Shown here: piece by piece, positions 45,571-55,795 of the stretch
Layout: each line of letters opens with the position of its first letter
How positions within the stretch are numbered: the stretch's first letter is position 1
Assembly (NCBI GenBank): GCA_036362985.1
Contig: JAYGXS010000003.1
Span: forward strand, 78,322,092-78,386,091
Length of the DNA: 64,000 nt
Origin: Ligula intestinalis
Taxonomy: Eukaryota > Platyhelminthes > Cestoda > Diphyllobothriidea > Diphyllobothriidae
Direction of reading: 5' to 3'
Position numbers and translations under genes: made by a program
The notes under the pieces: generated by a model
Seen by the model: only the letters and a program-made list of their open reading frames with translations
Database searches by the model: none
Told to the model about the DNA's origin: nothing

Positions 45571-45590
45571 AGAGAGAAAAAGAACTCGTT
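44730..45590. repeat. 820-bp tandem duplication, unit B
   Basis: Partner of 43910-44729, same orientation and directly adjacent. It also ends in a GA array (about 45517-45568). Confidence 0.85.
44830..45000 (-). repeat. tRNA-derived SINE, copy i
   Basis: The body 'actaggatgcccatttctggcttactagcc', 'gtcattcatgcccaactcaa' lies at the position equivalent to copy h, so it was duplicated with the unit. Confidence 0.75.
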
Positions 45591-45974
45591 CAAGCGCATA
45601 TATATTTATTCTTTTGGAGCTTTTGGGATTTAAAACATAGACAAAGGTGAAGTGAGCGTAGTTCTCGTCGGCGTACAGACCTCTCTGAATGGGCGTTTTT
45701 ATAAAATGCCACGACTTAGCACGGCTCAGATAAGAAACGTGTTTATCGCCTACATGCGACCGGATGTTTCAACCGCCCAAACGCTAAAGAGTACTTCAGA
45801 TAGAAGAAGCTATTGGCTAACGTGGTGCTCTGCTGTTTCTCCCATTCCTCCTGGCAGAGGTGCATCACGACAGTTTGTGTGCTTCCTGGGGTATTTCGAT
45901 GTTCACCGGCTCTGTCATACCTTCAGGCTCAATCTAGAGTCCTCGCAGGTAGACGTATAGCAGCAGGGAGTATG
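45591..45974. other. no recognised feature
   Basis: A 102-codon plus ORF at 45652-45960 has no recognisable family and overlaps another frame. Confidence 0.3.
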
Positions 45975-46108
45975 GACAAATACCACAAAGTTTGGGATGG
46001 TCATTCCTGGCTTATTGACCATCCTCTGATTAACCTAGCGGGTTCGAACCCGGGCTCTTTGACCAGAAAGCAGTCTAGCATTCTACTGTTTAACCAAGAG
46101 TCCGTTTT
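45975..46108 (-). repeat. tRNA-derived SINE, copy j
   Basis: Reverse-complement body ('gggatggtcattcctggcttattgacc') is followed by a strong B box (GCGGGTTCGAACCCGGGCTC as seen on plus) and the head end 'ctgtttaaccaagagtccg'. Confidence 0.75.
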
Positions 46109-46534
46109 CCTGTAGTGAAACAAAAGAATTAAGACATATGCAAGAAGGTATCCGTGGTCTTCCCTACTTGACTATCTGCATAACGTGATGACCCCCTCAG
46201 TGATCGCATCAGCCGAACCTGGTGGTCATAGTCCAAGCAGCCCTTCAAAGTCCCCACTTGGTTCGACCCGCAGCGGACTGTCAACGATCTAGGGGGATAT
46301 TTGTGTTTTGCAACCTTGTCGAAGGACTCTGTAATCAGCAAGGGAGTACCTGGCCGCACGTTCCGCGATGCCTTCCCCCGTTGTACCCCCACCCTCCCCT
46401 CAGGAGCGAAAGCTTTCTCTCCACAAAATCCTAAGGATTTTTTGCATTGTTTGCTCTTTTTTAACTCTGTTCCACCTCATCGGCTCCTGTCACTTGGCCT
46501 CGTATGCGCATGTTTAGGACTGTTCTTCGATTAC
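46109..46534. other. no recognised feature
   Basis: No supportable ORF. 46505-46530 is the 'tgcgcatgttt...actgttct' lead-in shared with the long-stem hammerhead-like copies. Confidence 0.3.
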
Positions 46535-46570
46535 CTATGATTAAGGATTCCCGAGGGATTCCGAAACTGA
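46535..46570 (+). ncRNA. hammerhead-like motif, long-stem variant (3' truncated)
   Basis: CTATGATTAA, hairpin GGATTCC-CGA-GGGATTCC, then GAAACTGAC. The sequence departs from the family right after the core, so the copy is truncated. Confidence 0.4.
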
Positions 46571-46684
46571 CTTGCTATTTTTCTGATACCACAACATACA
46601 TGTACAAAAAAGGAACTCAAAGTTTACCCACCTACACCTCCCTTAAATACACTGATACACATACTAAAAGGCTGACTTTATTCA

Positions 46685-46868
46685 TCCAGTGCTGATGACG
46701 ATTTCTGGCTGAACCATTCCGAAATATTTAACCGTGAACCAGTCATTTCATTTACCCCTGGATCCCTGAAGTTGTAGATGTAATCAACTGAAAAAAAGTA
46801 AATTTAATGACTGGTTCACGGTTAAATATTTTGGGATGGTTCAGCCAGAAATCGTAATCAGCATTGGA
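46685..46868. mobile_element. fold-back element with 71-bp arms
   Basis: 46685-46755 is the inverted complement of 46798-46868 with only a few mismatches (for example ctgatgacgattt versus ctgattacgattt, and ccgaaatat versus ccaaaatat). The loop is 42 bp. A transcript would form a long hairpin. It encodes nothing; either a MITE or a small-RNA-type hairpin is possible. Confidence 0.8.
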
Positions 46869-47044
46869 GGGGGTCTGCAAGTCTCAGTAAGTCCCTGGGT
46901 GAAATGAGACAATTGTTTATAAGTGATTGTGAAGCTAGTTCAAGTGTCACATGATTGATGCGTTGGATTATTCGAGGGGTGATGGTATTGAAGTCACCTA
47001 TTGTGTGGCCACAGGATGATGTGAATACGTGTGCTCGCATGCGT

Positions 47045-47049
<5 letters not shown>

Positions 47050-47078
<29 letters not shown>
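47050..47078. repeat. TG microsatellite
   Basis: Alternating TG run flanked by TGCG-rich sequence. Confidence 0.9.
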
Positions 47079-47083
<5 letters not shown>

Positions 47084-47712
47084 AATATCCATCCAGCGGT
47101 TTAAGATCATCGAGTGGGGACAGTCATTTGCGCAGAATTGAGGCCACTTACATTGAACAAGGAATCATTGTTGGCTGTCGGCCAGAGGATTGATTCGTAA
47201 GGATAGCCTGCGGGGTTATGCTGGCAGTCAGTTAGGCTGACTCCCAACAATCGGCAATTCAACCTCGAAAGGCAGTTTAATTACTTTCGAACAGGGAGAA
47301 TAGTTGGGAGGCAACCTATATGTTCGCATTCGTGCAACAGCTGCATATTTTCTGCATACCCTATTGCGTCTCCAGTCTTCTGCTATAGAGTTTCCCCTAC
47401 AACGCACCCGACCGCGAGACCATCTTACCTCGTGTCGTTTTCCTCCATTCAATTTTTCCAACCTCTTCTTTCGTTCCGTACAACTGGCTTACGCCAAGGG
47501 GAGGTTCTAGGGCCCTTTCAGGCAGTGTTTTGATGAGACAGGTCACGTCGCCTGTCCTCTGCCATGCAACCTCCTCGAGCCAGGCCGTGGGGGGGGGCAA
47601 GCCTGTTGCCAAGCCCGTTTGTTCCGGCACCGATGATCTAACTCATGAAATCCAACGCTGTTTTTTAGCTGTAACGCATAAAGTGCAACGCAATGCACTC
47701 ATTCTTTTTAGT
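47079..47712. other. no recognised feature
   Basis: Small overlapping ORFs on both strands without family resemblance. Confidence 0.3.
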
Positions 47713-48164
47713 TCATCCCTCGTCCACGAATCCCTCAAGTCCTTCATTTTCGGTGTCTGAATTGAACAGTTGGGTGACTAGGGCATCCATCAAGCCCGGC
47801 TCATTCCCTTCATTATCTGATACCGTGTCTTTTGCAGTATGTGGCCAGCTTTTCTTCATAATCTTTCGGCAGTTGCTGTAAGACGATAGTTCGTGTGCGG
47901 ATGCTGGGATTATGTAGACCGTAGAGACGTATTTACCTGTTGCTGTCTATCCAATAACCCACTGTTTAATTGTGTCCTCTATCTGTGGCCATGTCACTCT
48001 GTTTGGCTTCACGCAGGTCACCTTTGTATTTACTCCATTTCCGTACCATTGATTCGGTAATGCTGAATTCTCTCGCAGCTGCTCCCTTCCCCATGTTCTA
48101 CTGCGTAAATGGTAGCCTTGAGTCTGAAGTCCGCGTCGTGAGCATGTCTCCTGACAGGTGCCAT
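47713..48164 (-). pseudogene. pogo/CENP-B-like transposase relic
   Basis: Starting at the ATG at 48164-48162 the minus strand reads MAPVRRHAHDADFRLKATIY, AVEHGEG, then after a 1-nt frameshift AAREFSITESMVRKWSKYKG and DLREAKQ. This is the typical N-terminal helix-turn-helix of pogo-type transposases. A further shift gives WPQIEDTIKQWVIG, the start of the CENP-B-type DNA-binding segment, and another gives PSIRTRTIVLQQLPKDYEEK. The last frame ends MDALVTQLFNSDTENEGL, EGFVDEG and a stop at 47713, resembling the acidic C-terminal tails of these proteins. The DDE catalytic core between them is deleted, so it is an internally deleted, dead copy. Confidence 0.75.
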
Positions 48165-48269
48165 TTTGGGGTCCATGCACAGATGCACTGTGATATTATG
48201 GTGAAGCACAGTATATCCATAATACTCGTCAGTATGTGCTCTCGGGTACTTACAGGTTTCGATAACTGA

Positions 48270-48700
48270 CGTTTTCTTTGCTTGTTTTTTTTTAAATTTT
48301 TTTTAATTTGGCTGTCAAAAAAAAATCGATGTTTTTTAAGGCCTGCTAGCCAGCGGCAGCAGGCCCCGTGGGTTGCCACTAGCGTCAAAAATCAACTCCG
48401 TTCTTGCTGGTTTCAGACGCTGGACGGACAGTTGCGTGGAGCGTTAGAGAACAGGCTGTTGATCAGCGTCTAATCAACAATTGCGTAAATACTACTAATG
48501 GCATACTAAACGTGGGCATCACCCTGCATTTGCATAAACGATCCGCGGACCCGTGGAGGGGGTGGGTGGATTGTCGGGCCAAGCGATTACGTATGCAGAT
48601 GACCTCCTCCTCCTCCTCCGCCTCGAACAACGCCACGAAACGGACTGAAGGAGAATCGCGTCTGGGTCATTGGCGAACCCTAGTTAATATCCAGGCTAAA
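48270..48700 (+). other. unrecognised, with a possible LINE scrap
   Basis: At about 48583-48610 one frame reads QAITYADDLLLL, like the RT active site of non-LTR elements. The leucine run comes from a CTC microsatellite and no other RT motif is in frame, so this may be coincidence. Confidence 0.2.
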
Positions 48701-49440
48701 TGATAGCGAAAAGACAGGTAGATTTGAAGATGGACAGCCATTTGGTTTGGTGAGACTGCAAGGCGTTTCCATTGACACCGGAGGGGTATAAACACAGTCA
48801 ATTGATAGCGGTAGATTGGATACCTGGTAGCTTATCATGATTTATTACTCAGCTACTGACGCAGTTATAAGATATGGGAGTGTAGATCAGACATTTGAAG
48901 CTGTTTTATGATTATAATTTAATAAAAACAATGCCACTGAAAAGTCAGTGATATAATTTTAGGATTTAAGAACGGCACACGGAACAGAGAATGATGTATG
49001 GGGCACGTGCAGACGAGCTTTCTAACTCTGTCAGGACCTGCACCCAGTCTCCAAACTAGATAACTGGCCTGCTCGGACGGTGGGTTAGCGTTTTGAAACG
49101 AGATAAGAGTGTAAGATCAAGCGCCTAAAAATATTCCTATGTGATGCGCTCGAATCTAGCGCAGTGCGCCAAACGTCGTGGTTCTGAAGGCTGCCAACGA
49201 ACTGGATAACTGGGCCACAAACACTTGCCTCAATTCGTGAAACTCATTGTGAAGCTGTTGAATGGCCATGCTCCAGATCTACAAAGGCAAACTCATCCCT
49301 AAACCTCCATCGAGATGTTTAGGGTAACTCTGAAACCTGTTCACTGTCGACAAAAGTAATTAAGGCAAACTGTCACTGGTTTTACTGAGCAGGCCCCTTC
49401 TCCCAAATTTCCACGGACAGTTCGACCATTTGTGCTCCAC
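48701..49440. other. no recognised feature
   Basis: No supportable ORF or repeat. Confidence 0.3.
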
Positions 49441-49950
49441 AGCAAGGTGTTTACTGGGAGGTTGACTTGCCCACGAGTTAGTTTAGAGTGATTGTGGAAT
49501 TGCATAGCATCTACGGACATCTTTCTTTTTTCATCCTTTAGATCCCGGTGTTATGAAGAAATCAGGAGAACCGGAAGCGACATCGGACGCAGAGGGTTAG
49601 CGCGGACTGAGCCTGCATCTAGGCGTGCTACCACACATCCCATTTGGGTTATTTTCCACGGGCACGCCTTCCTACTAATGCCTATCGTACCCTGATCTGG
49701 TTCCCTTATTGGTCCAGTACTTATACCACGTGACACCACGGGTGAGGCAATGATCAGCAATCAAAACAGATCCGCGAAGGTCATTCCTCTGCTACTTAAT
49801 ACTTCTGATCCTTGATTCGAGGATATAAGCCAATAGTGACAGTTCAGTCCTCGGAAGGACGACATCCACTGTGTACCCTATGGATTGAATGCAGCACCGA
49901 TGACTTGCACGTGAATTCATTTATACTTACACAGCATCTATCGCGCTAAT
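49441..49950 (+). repeat. dispersed repeats R5/R6, two partial copies
   Basis: 'gttgacttgcccacgagttagtttagagtgattg' (49461 onward) and 'gatgacttgcacgtgaattcatttata' (49899 onward) match 17155-17185 and 18897-18925. 49550-49740 parallels 18965-19140. Confidence 0.5.
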
Positions 49951-50924
49951 CCACCCGTCTACGATGGCGAGGCAAGTTCAAGATGGCCACAGGCTCAGAA
50001 ATCTGAAAAATCCGTCTACGCGTGCCGCACACGACCTGGTATCACAGAATTTACCTATTTTTTTTCCAGAAGCGGCTCGTACCTCACATGCCTGAGCGTG
50101 CCGTGAAGGTCAAATTTAGTAATTAGCACTGCATCTGAAGTAACCAGTCCAAGGTTAGTACATTGGAGCTTTTTGGGTTAGGCCACTGTTGGCTGACAAC
50201 GGTAAGAAATCTGGTGACGGTCATTCCAACTCTCTTCCCTCCCATGTCTTGTCAAGGAACTTCTTGGTGTCGAGTTGTGTTATACTCCTCGCCGACCTAA
50301 ACGGACAAACGAAAATCACCATTTTGACTTGCACAGGGCCCTACTAATCCAGCTGTGACCTCTACTCTGGTTCAGAGGGTTGACATCGGAATCGGCATTG
50401 TAACGTTTGCGGAGCTTTTCTGAGGTTGTGGTTAGACTTATCTCACCAGCCAAGGTGATAGTTGTCTGAACTCCTGACTCGGTATCTTATTGCGAGATAA
50501 TGAAGCCAAATAATGAAGCCCCGTCATCGTCCCATTGTGATGTGGTTCTGCCGACTGGTATCAGGGTAGAAACGTTGGTTGATAACTGGGTACGGGGATA
50601 TTGCATCGCCAACAAGCCTAGAAATCACAGGTACAACTCACACTGGATAATTATTTGGACTCGATTGGGGTGTCGAGGCTTGCATAGGGTGGTGATGGGG
50701 ATGGTCACAGGACAAGGGCACCGTAGGAAGCCTGCCTGTCGGATTGCTGACGAGCGAGTTGTCTGCAACGTCAGGGTGTTGTGTTCACACCCAATTGACG
50801 AGGTCAGACCCACGAGGTGTGAGCTACCGCATGCAATCAGCCTCGTCACGAGGACGCACAGGGGTCTGTAATTACGAAAGCGCACGGACCGATGACACCC
50901 AAGGTGGGTTAATCATCAGGCCAT
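49951..50924. other. no recognised feature
   Basis: A 123-codon plus ORF (50500-50871) is open but unrecognised and overlaps a minus ORF. A SINE-tail-like scrap ('ggctgacaacggtaagaaat', 'gtcattccaactctcttccct') lies at 50190-50245. Confidence 0.3.
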
Positions 50925-51090
50925 AATCGGTGCTCTGATTGACAGCCTCAACAGCTTAATAATTGGAGTAACAGGTTGCAGATTCAAGCCGCGGCTGATA
51001 CACCACCTGGGATTGGGTATAGCTGGCTGATGACGGCTAATAAGCCATAACTGGCCATTCTAATCTCCCTTGTCTCTGCTGCCAAGGTTG
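50925..51090 (+). repeat. tRNA-derived SINE, copy k
   Basis: The tRNA-like head is degenerate (GGTTGCAGATTCAAGCCGCGG as B box). The body is well kept: 'cacctgggattgggtatagctggctgatgacggctaataagcc', 'ctaatctcccttgtctctg'. Confidence 0.75.
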
Positions 51091-51804
51091 TTTGCCTAAA
51101 TATACTAGCCGTTGTGTGGCTGCAGGCGGCGCTGGTGGAGTGAGCCCCGAAGGATGCACGGGAAGTGTGTGTTGCATTGCGTTAGCGATCGGTAAGCATT
51201 CATTAGCGTGGCATAGCTGGAGGCCGCACTGCGGTTTGTTCAGCGCCATGGTAATTTCGAAACCTCGATACACCTATGCTTGTGTAGACTATTTCAGTTG
51301 ACAGCGCAAGGGACTTCCGGTTGCATGATTGGTTAGGCGCCTACGATACCCTCAGCTTCCTCTTTAGATGGCCGTGGACTTTTAGAGTGGCAAGTCAGTC
51401 GCTGTTTTTGTAAAGTCATGGTTTCCCAGATTCGGTACACGTTCGAGAGGAGAATGCAATGTCCGCACCACAGTAACACAAGAAAACGTCAAGAGAACAT
51501 CAGCTCCCTGCTGAGGCGGCCAGCGAGACACACATGAAAAACGTCTTTTTGAGGAGTCAATGGGCCGCCTCGATATCGACTCTCCACGAACTTTATGTCT
51601 GATATCTTCGAGAAAAGCTGCAAAAATCCTCTACCAACAGAACAGATAAATGGGAGCTCCCTTCTTCAGTAAGGATACCTTATCTATGCCCTGACCAAAA
51701 CCGTACTTCTCACCGAGCCATGCAAAAAAAGACTTGCGTAAAACAAAAGCGTTCGCCAATAGAAAAGACTATGCGAGTTCCAGGAAGTAGTTCAGAAGAA
51801 GAAG
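51091..51804. other. no recognised feature
   Basis: No supportable ORF or repeat. Confidence 0.3.
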
Positions 51805-51912
51805 CGATAACTGGAACAAGAGGTTTCTTTTCCTGACGTTTCGGATTCCCTCGGATATCCTTAATCATAGATTATAGTAGAACAGTTTGAGACATGCGCA
51901 GATAATGGGTTC
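51805..51912 (-). ncRNA. hammerhead-like terminal repeat, long-stem variant
   Basis: The minus strand starts GCGCATGTCTCAAACTGTTC, then CTATGATTAA, a hairpin of GGATATCC against GGGAATCC (seven pairs, one mismatch), GAAACGTCAGG, GTTCCAGTTATCGC and a TTCTTC tail. The motif core is 51835-51870. It is the most complete copy of this variant. Confidence 0.5.
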
Positions 51913-52039
51913 GTTGTTGCGTAAATCTTTCTAACTCTACTTTCAGCAAGGAAGACTTGCATGGCCACTTAAACAGGTCACAAGAACAGTAACGGCTCAC
52001 TCGCGTAAAATAAATATCTGAAAGGATAAATATCTCCGC

Positions 52040-52180
52040 CACGAAACCGTTATCGTAATCTTAATCCTTACCGAAACCCAAAAGCTAACACGAACGCAAA
52101 CCTTAACCCTTAACTTAATTCCTGACTGTAACCCAACGCCGGCCTTAAACCCAACCCTCACCCCTATCTTAAACCCACTT
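52040..52180. repeat. degenerate TTAACCC-like repeat
   Basis: Irregular units such as ccttaaccc, taacccaa, cttaaaccc and aaccctcacccc recur on a 10-14 bp scale. It could be a decayed interstitial telomere-like or other simple array. It is not an exact TTAGGG array. Confidence 0.5.
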
Positions 52181-52282
52181 TTCTCCAAATTTGGCGCAAT
52201 TGTAGGCAGTTCAGGGCCGTGCAGTTAACCCTTGCATGGAAGATAACCGCTAAGTCAATAGGAGCTGAGGTGTACAAAATGC

Positions 52283-52685
52283 TACAGTAGTCACCGGTTA
52301 TTAAGCCCACCTCGGGCCCAGACCAAATTGGGCTTAATAAGCGGCGAGCGCATTAAGCGGGGAGTCCTAGTTCTTGATTAGCAAACGCAGGATAGGCACT
52401 ATACATTACATACGCTCTATATTATGTGTAAAGCTTGGTTGTGTACAAGAAAAGAATGTTGCTGCTGTAACAAAAACAAAAGAAATTATTTGCCACACGT
52501 AACCAGTTGCGCACGCAGAGAGGTGAGAACTTCACTCTATCCTGTTGGCAAACTGGGTTTTGTAGCCGACGACTGGGTTTATAAGCCGGCGGATTTTGCT
52601 ATGTAAGACTCCGTCCCAAGCTAACTTGGGCTTAATAGGCGGCTGGGCTTATTAGCCATGGGCTTAATAACCGGCGACTACTGTA
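52283..52685. mobile_element. pogo/Tigger-type MITE, 25-bp inverted ends, TA target
   Basis: CAGTAGTCACCGGTTATTAA (52285 onward) and its 25-bp extent to 52309 match the reverse complement of 52659-52683 at 24 of 25 positions. TA lies immediately outside both ends (52283-52284 and 52684-52685), the target duplication of the Tc1/mariner/pogo superfamily. CAGTAGTC-type ends recall Tigger elements. The sub-terminal TTAAGCCCA is repeated several times inside both ends. It encodes no transposase. Confidence 0.85.
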
Positions 52686-53429
52686 CACGGATTATCCGCA
52701 AACTTAAAACAGTCGCAGCATGGAACATCCTACACATTGGACTGAACTTGCAGGACCCCTGCGATGGAAGAGGATGAGTCCCAACTAGCAACTGACAAAC
52801 GGCTGAAGATGTCTCTAGAGGATTTCCATTCCTTCGAGAAACGTCGGGGGGGGGGAAGAGGGTTAACACGCGCAACCGCGACTGCGTCAAACGTAAGAGA
52901 CGGTTTCGTCAGTTCCAGTTGCTTGTTTCTAAAGTCTGGTTTTCAATGCAAACATCTGCTGACTCTGTCAGTCGTGGCCTGTATTGCACGTGAAATAGCG
53001 CGCACACAGCCGTGTCCCTCGCCCTGCAAACATGCTCCGAGAGACATAGTCCGAGGCATGCATGAGACCCTGTTTACGGACGCGTATGTGGGTACGCGGT
53101 GCCTTTAGAGCCACCACTGACGCACTGTGAACAATTAGCAAGGGCTGTTGCTCCCGTCAAACCACTTTCGTCTGCCGACTGCAAGAATCAGGTTGTTTGT
53201 TCGAGTTTGCTGAATGGCGTCTTCACAATACTCTCCTTGACGCTGTATGTGATCTGCTCGCAACCAGAATCCTCCTCAATTCTCCCACCGCAGCTTAACT
53301 AATGGAAGCCAACCTTCTATTAATTTAACTATTTTCGAAAAGAAGCCCTGTTATTTGTATAGAAGCACAATCGCAGAGGCTATTGGAAAGCAATTTGGGT
53401 ATTTAAACTCAGGTGCTCACCGAAAGAGG
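52686..53429. other. no recognised feature
   Basis: A 114-codon ORF at 52764-53108 has no recognisable family and overlaps a minus ORF. Confidence 0.3.
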
Positions 53430-53495
53430 TTTTGGTTCGTGCTGACGTTTCAGAGCGCTTGGCCGGCGTCTATTACTAATATAGATCAGAGTTTT
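53430..53495 (-). ncRNA. hammerhead-like repeat, fourth variant
   Basis: Minus strand: CTGATCTATATTAG, then GACGCCGGCCAAGCGCTCT and GAAACGTCAGC, followed by ACGAACC. The 3' core is intact; the 5' core is changed to CTGATCT. Confidence 0.35.
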
Positions 53496-53739
53496 GAAGG
53501 ACTGGCCAAACTTGCCAGCCCTGGTCTGATCAATTGTTTTTTTTTCTCATTGCCTCCTCGACCCTCGTATGAATGTTTTGGCACCTTGAAGGTCGCTGGT
53601 TTTGCGTTCCGGGTGCTGGTAAGCCTGCATCCTATTCCAGTTAGTTCGTCACAGGACTGTCTTCGCTCACATTTTTTAAGTTCCCTGTGAATTTTTCCTG
53701 ACCTTTATGCACGTACTTGCACCAGGGGGTAAGTCAGTT

Positions 53740-53830
53740 AAACCCTAGCAACTGCGATCTTCAAGCCCGGTTTCTTAGAAGAAGCGAAGTCATGGGAAGG
53801 CCAGAGATGTAGGAAGAGTATATTTTGTAC
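53740..53830 (+). repeat. dispersed repeat R4, copy 3 (short)
   Basis: 'caactgcgatcttcaagcccggtttcttag' and 'gggaaggccagagatgtagg' match the 4.3-kb and 6.4-kb copies. Confidence 0.6.
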
Positions 53831-54243
53831 ATATACATGCACTAACTTGCACAGAAAGGTCTAGATGCCTGTTGGTGGAGTATCCACAGGGGTCAGTCGC
53901 TTGGCTTTTGAGGGGCCTTGACCAGTCTCACAAATATGGGCTGCAAGCTGTGAGCTTGGGTCTAGTCTGCGAGCCGCCAGTTTGTGCTCATATAGACGGG
54001 TCTACAATTTCCGTCCTATCTCCCCAGCGTAGTTGCAGACCCTATCCTTGCCACATATTTTGGTAGACAGGTTTCCATCTTGCTGGGCATGCTCCAAACT
54101 GAAGCACTTTAAAAATACCTCTATGTCTTGGCTTGGGTGCCTGTCACCTGTCGTCGTCCTCGTTTTCAGTACTGAGTATGTATGTGGGGACTTCTGACTC
54201 AAAGAGAGAGGGAGGAGGAAAGCCAGATTCGATGGCTCCTTCT
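53831..54243. other. no recognised feature
   Basis: The 189- and 138-codon minus-strand ORFs starting near 54570 extend over tandem unit A and this flank in different frames. They lack any recognised domain. Confidence 0.35.
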
Positions 54244-54860
54244 TGATGTGGCAGTCGCACACACACACACACATGACAGTTCCCCCGTTGATTTCGACGA
54301 TGGGCACCACGTGCTCCAACAAGCCCCAGCAAACGCTGAAGCCAGCCGCAGCATACACAGAGGCAAGCTGGGCAAGCAACACGAAAGTGACAGCAAACAG
54401 GAGCAACGCAGAGAACTCGTGCGAGAGAAAACAGGAGTTTAGGCAGACTTGCACAGAACCTACCCACTCGCTCGCCACTCCCACCTCCGTTTCCGGTGTA
54501 AAGACTAAGTTTATAAGACCGGGGATGAGGGAGGGTGTAGATGGCTGGTGCGAGAAACACTCAGCACGCACACACTTGACACAGCCATCTCGCTAGGTAT
54601 GCTCCCGACTGCGCGGGCGCGCCATAAAGGCCACATTAAGAAGGAGCCATTGCAGCCTGACACTCATTCCTCCCTCTCCTCCCGTACGCACACACAGACA
54701 CACGCGTACAGAAGGAGCAGCAACGTAGGGGGCCCGAGTTTTCCTGTCAGTTGGCAAGCCCTCCAAGCCACGGCTTTTAGCGCACCGTGATAGATTCAGA
54801 CGCATTCAGATTTATTATAGTGAGGGAAGAAACGCGCCGAGGTCGACCTCACTCCCTCCC
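54244..54860 (+). repeat. tandem duplication (about 620-bp unit), unit A
   Basis: It aligns with 55170-55795. Shared are an ACACAC run, 'tcgatttcgacgatgggcaccacg', 'tccaacaagcc', 'aagcaacacgaa', 'cactcgctcgc', 'ctcccacctccgtttccggtgtaaa', 'gaaggagccattgcagcctgac' and 'gtagggggcccgagttttcc'. The 3' part is the R2 repeat. ORFs of 86-117 codons in it are not maintained in frame in unit B. Confidence 0.85.
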
Positions 54861-55169
54861 CCACCGCATAGTGACCGCCTAGCTTTTCGGTTACCCGCAG
54901 TGGGGTCTGGAACCCAGTGGGAGCGCGAGCGCAGTCACCAACAGGGAATCAGAAGTGAGAGAAAGTGCCAGCGCCTTCCAGGCCGCAGGGACCGTGGTTG
55001 GCTGAAGACTGGCATTGCATGTGCATACAAACCATTTGATCTCAGAAGGGTGAGAGCAGCCCTGCATGAAGTCTGGGCCAACACCCTCCTGAGAGGGGTA
55101 ACCAGTCATTCAACGACTGAAAGGCACTACCCCTGCTCCATCGTCGGTTAACGTCAGTGGGCGAGGCTG
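54861..55169. other. spacer between tandem units
   Basis: About 310 bp without a recognised feature. It has no equivalent inside the repeat unit. Confidence 0.4.
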
Positions 55170-55795
55170 AAAGGAGAGCAAGAGACACACACACACGACG
55201 ACAGTCCCCCCGTCGATTTCGACGATAGGCACCACGCGCTCCAACAAGCCGCAAAAGACACCGAGGCAAGCTGAACAAGCAACACGAAGGCTACAGCAGG
55301 CAGAAGCAACGCAGTGCACTATCGCAAAAGAAAACAGGTGTTTAAGCAAACTTGCGGAGAATCTGCCCACTCGCTCGCTACTCCCACCTCCGTTTCCGGT
55401 GTAAATACAAAGTCAATAAGACCGGGGATGAGGGGGGGTGTAGATGGCTGGTGCGGTTATCACTCAACACGCGCACACTTGACACTGCCAACTCGCTATG
55501 TAGATTCCCGTCTGGGCTGGAGCGGCATAAAGGCCACATTGAGAAGGAGCCATTGCAGCCTGACTCTCAGTCCTCCTCCTTCTCCTCCCACACGCACACA
55601 CAAACACACGCGTACAAAAGGAGCAGCAATGTAGGGGGCCCGAGTTTTCCCGCCAGTTGGCAAGCCCTCCAAGCCACGGCTTTTAGCGCACCGTGATAGA
55701 GTCAAGCGCAATATTAGAGTGAGGAGATAAACGCGCCAAAGGTCAACCTCATTCTATCCCCCACCGCATAGTGACCGTATAGCTACTCGGGCATC
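55170..55795 (+). repeat. tandem duplication, unit B
   Basis: Partner of 54244-54860, same orientation, offset about 925 bp. Similarity looks high, with small indels. Confidence 0.85.

Noticed and set aside
48583..48620. YADD-like RT active site
   Set aside because: Only one motif is present, next to a CTC microsatellite, and no other RT motif is in frame.
54002..54571. 189-codon minus ORF with hydrophobic stretches
   Set aside because: It runs through tandem repeat unit A; the copy in unit B is shifted. Apparent membrane-like segments come from CA/GT-rich sequence.
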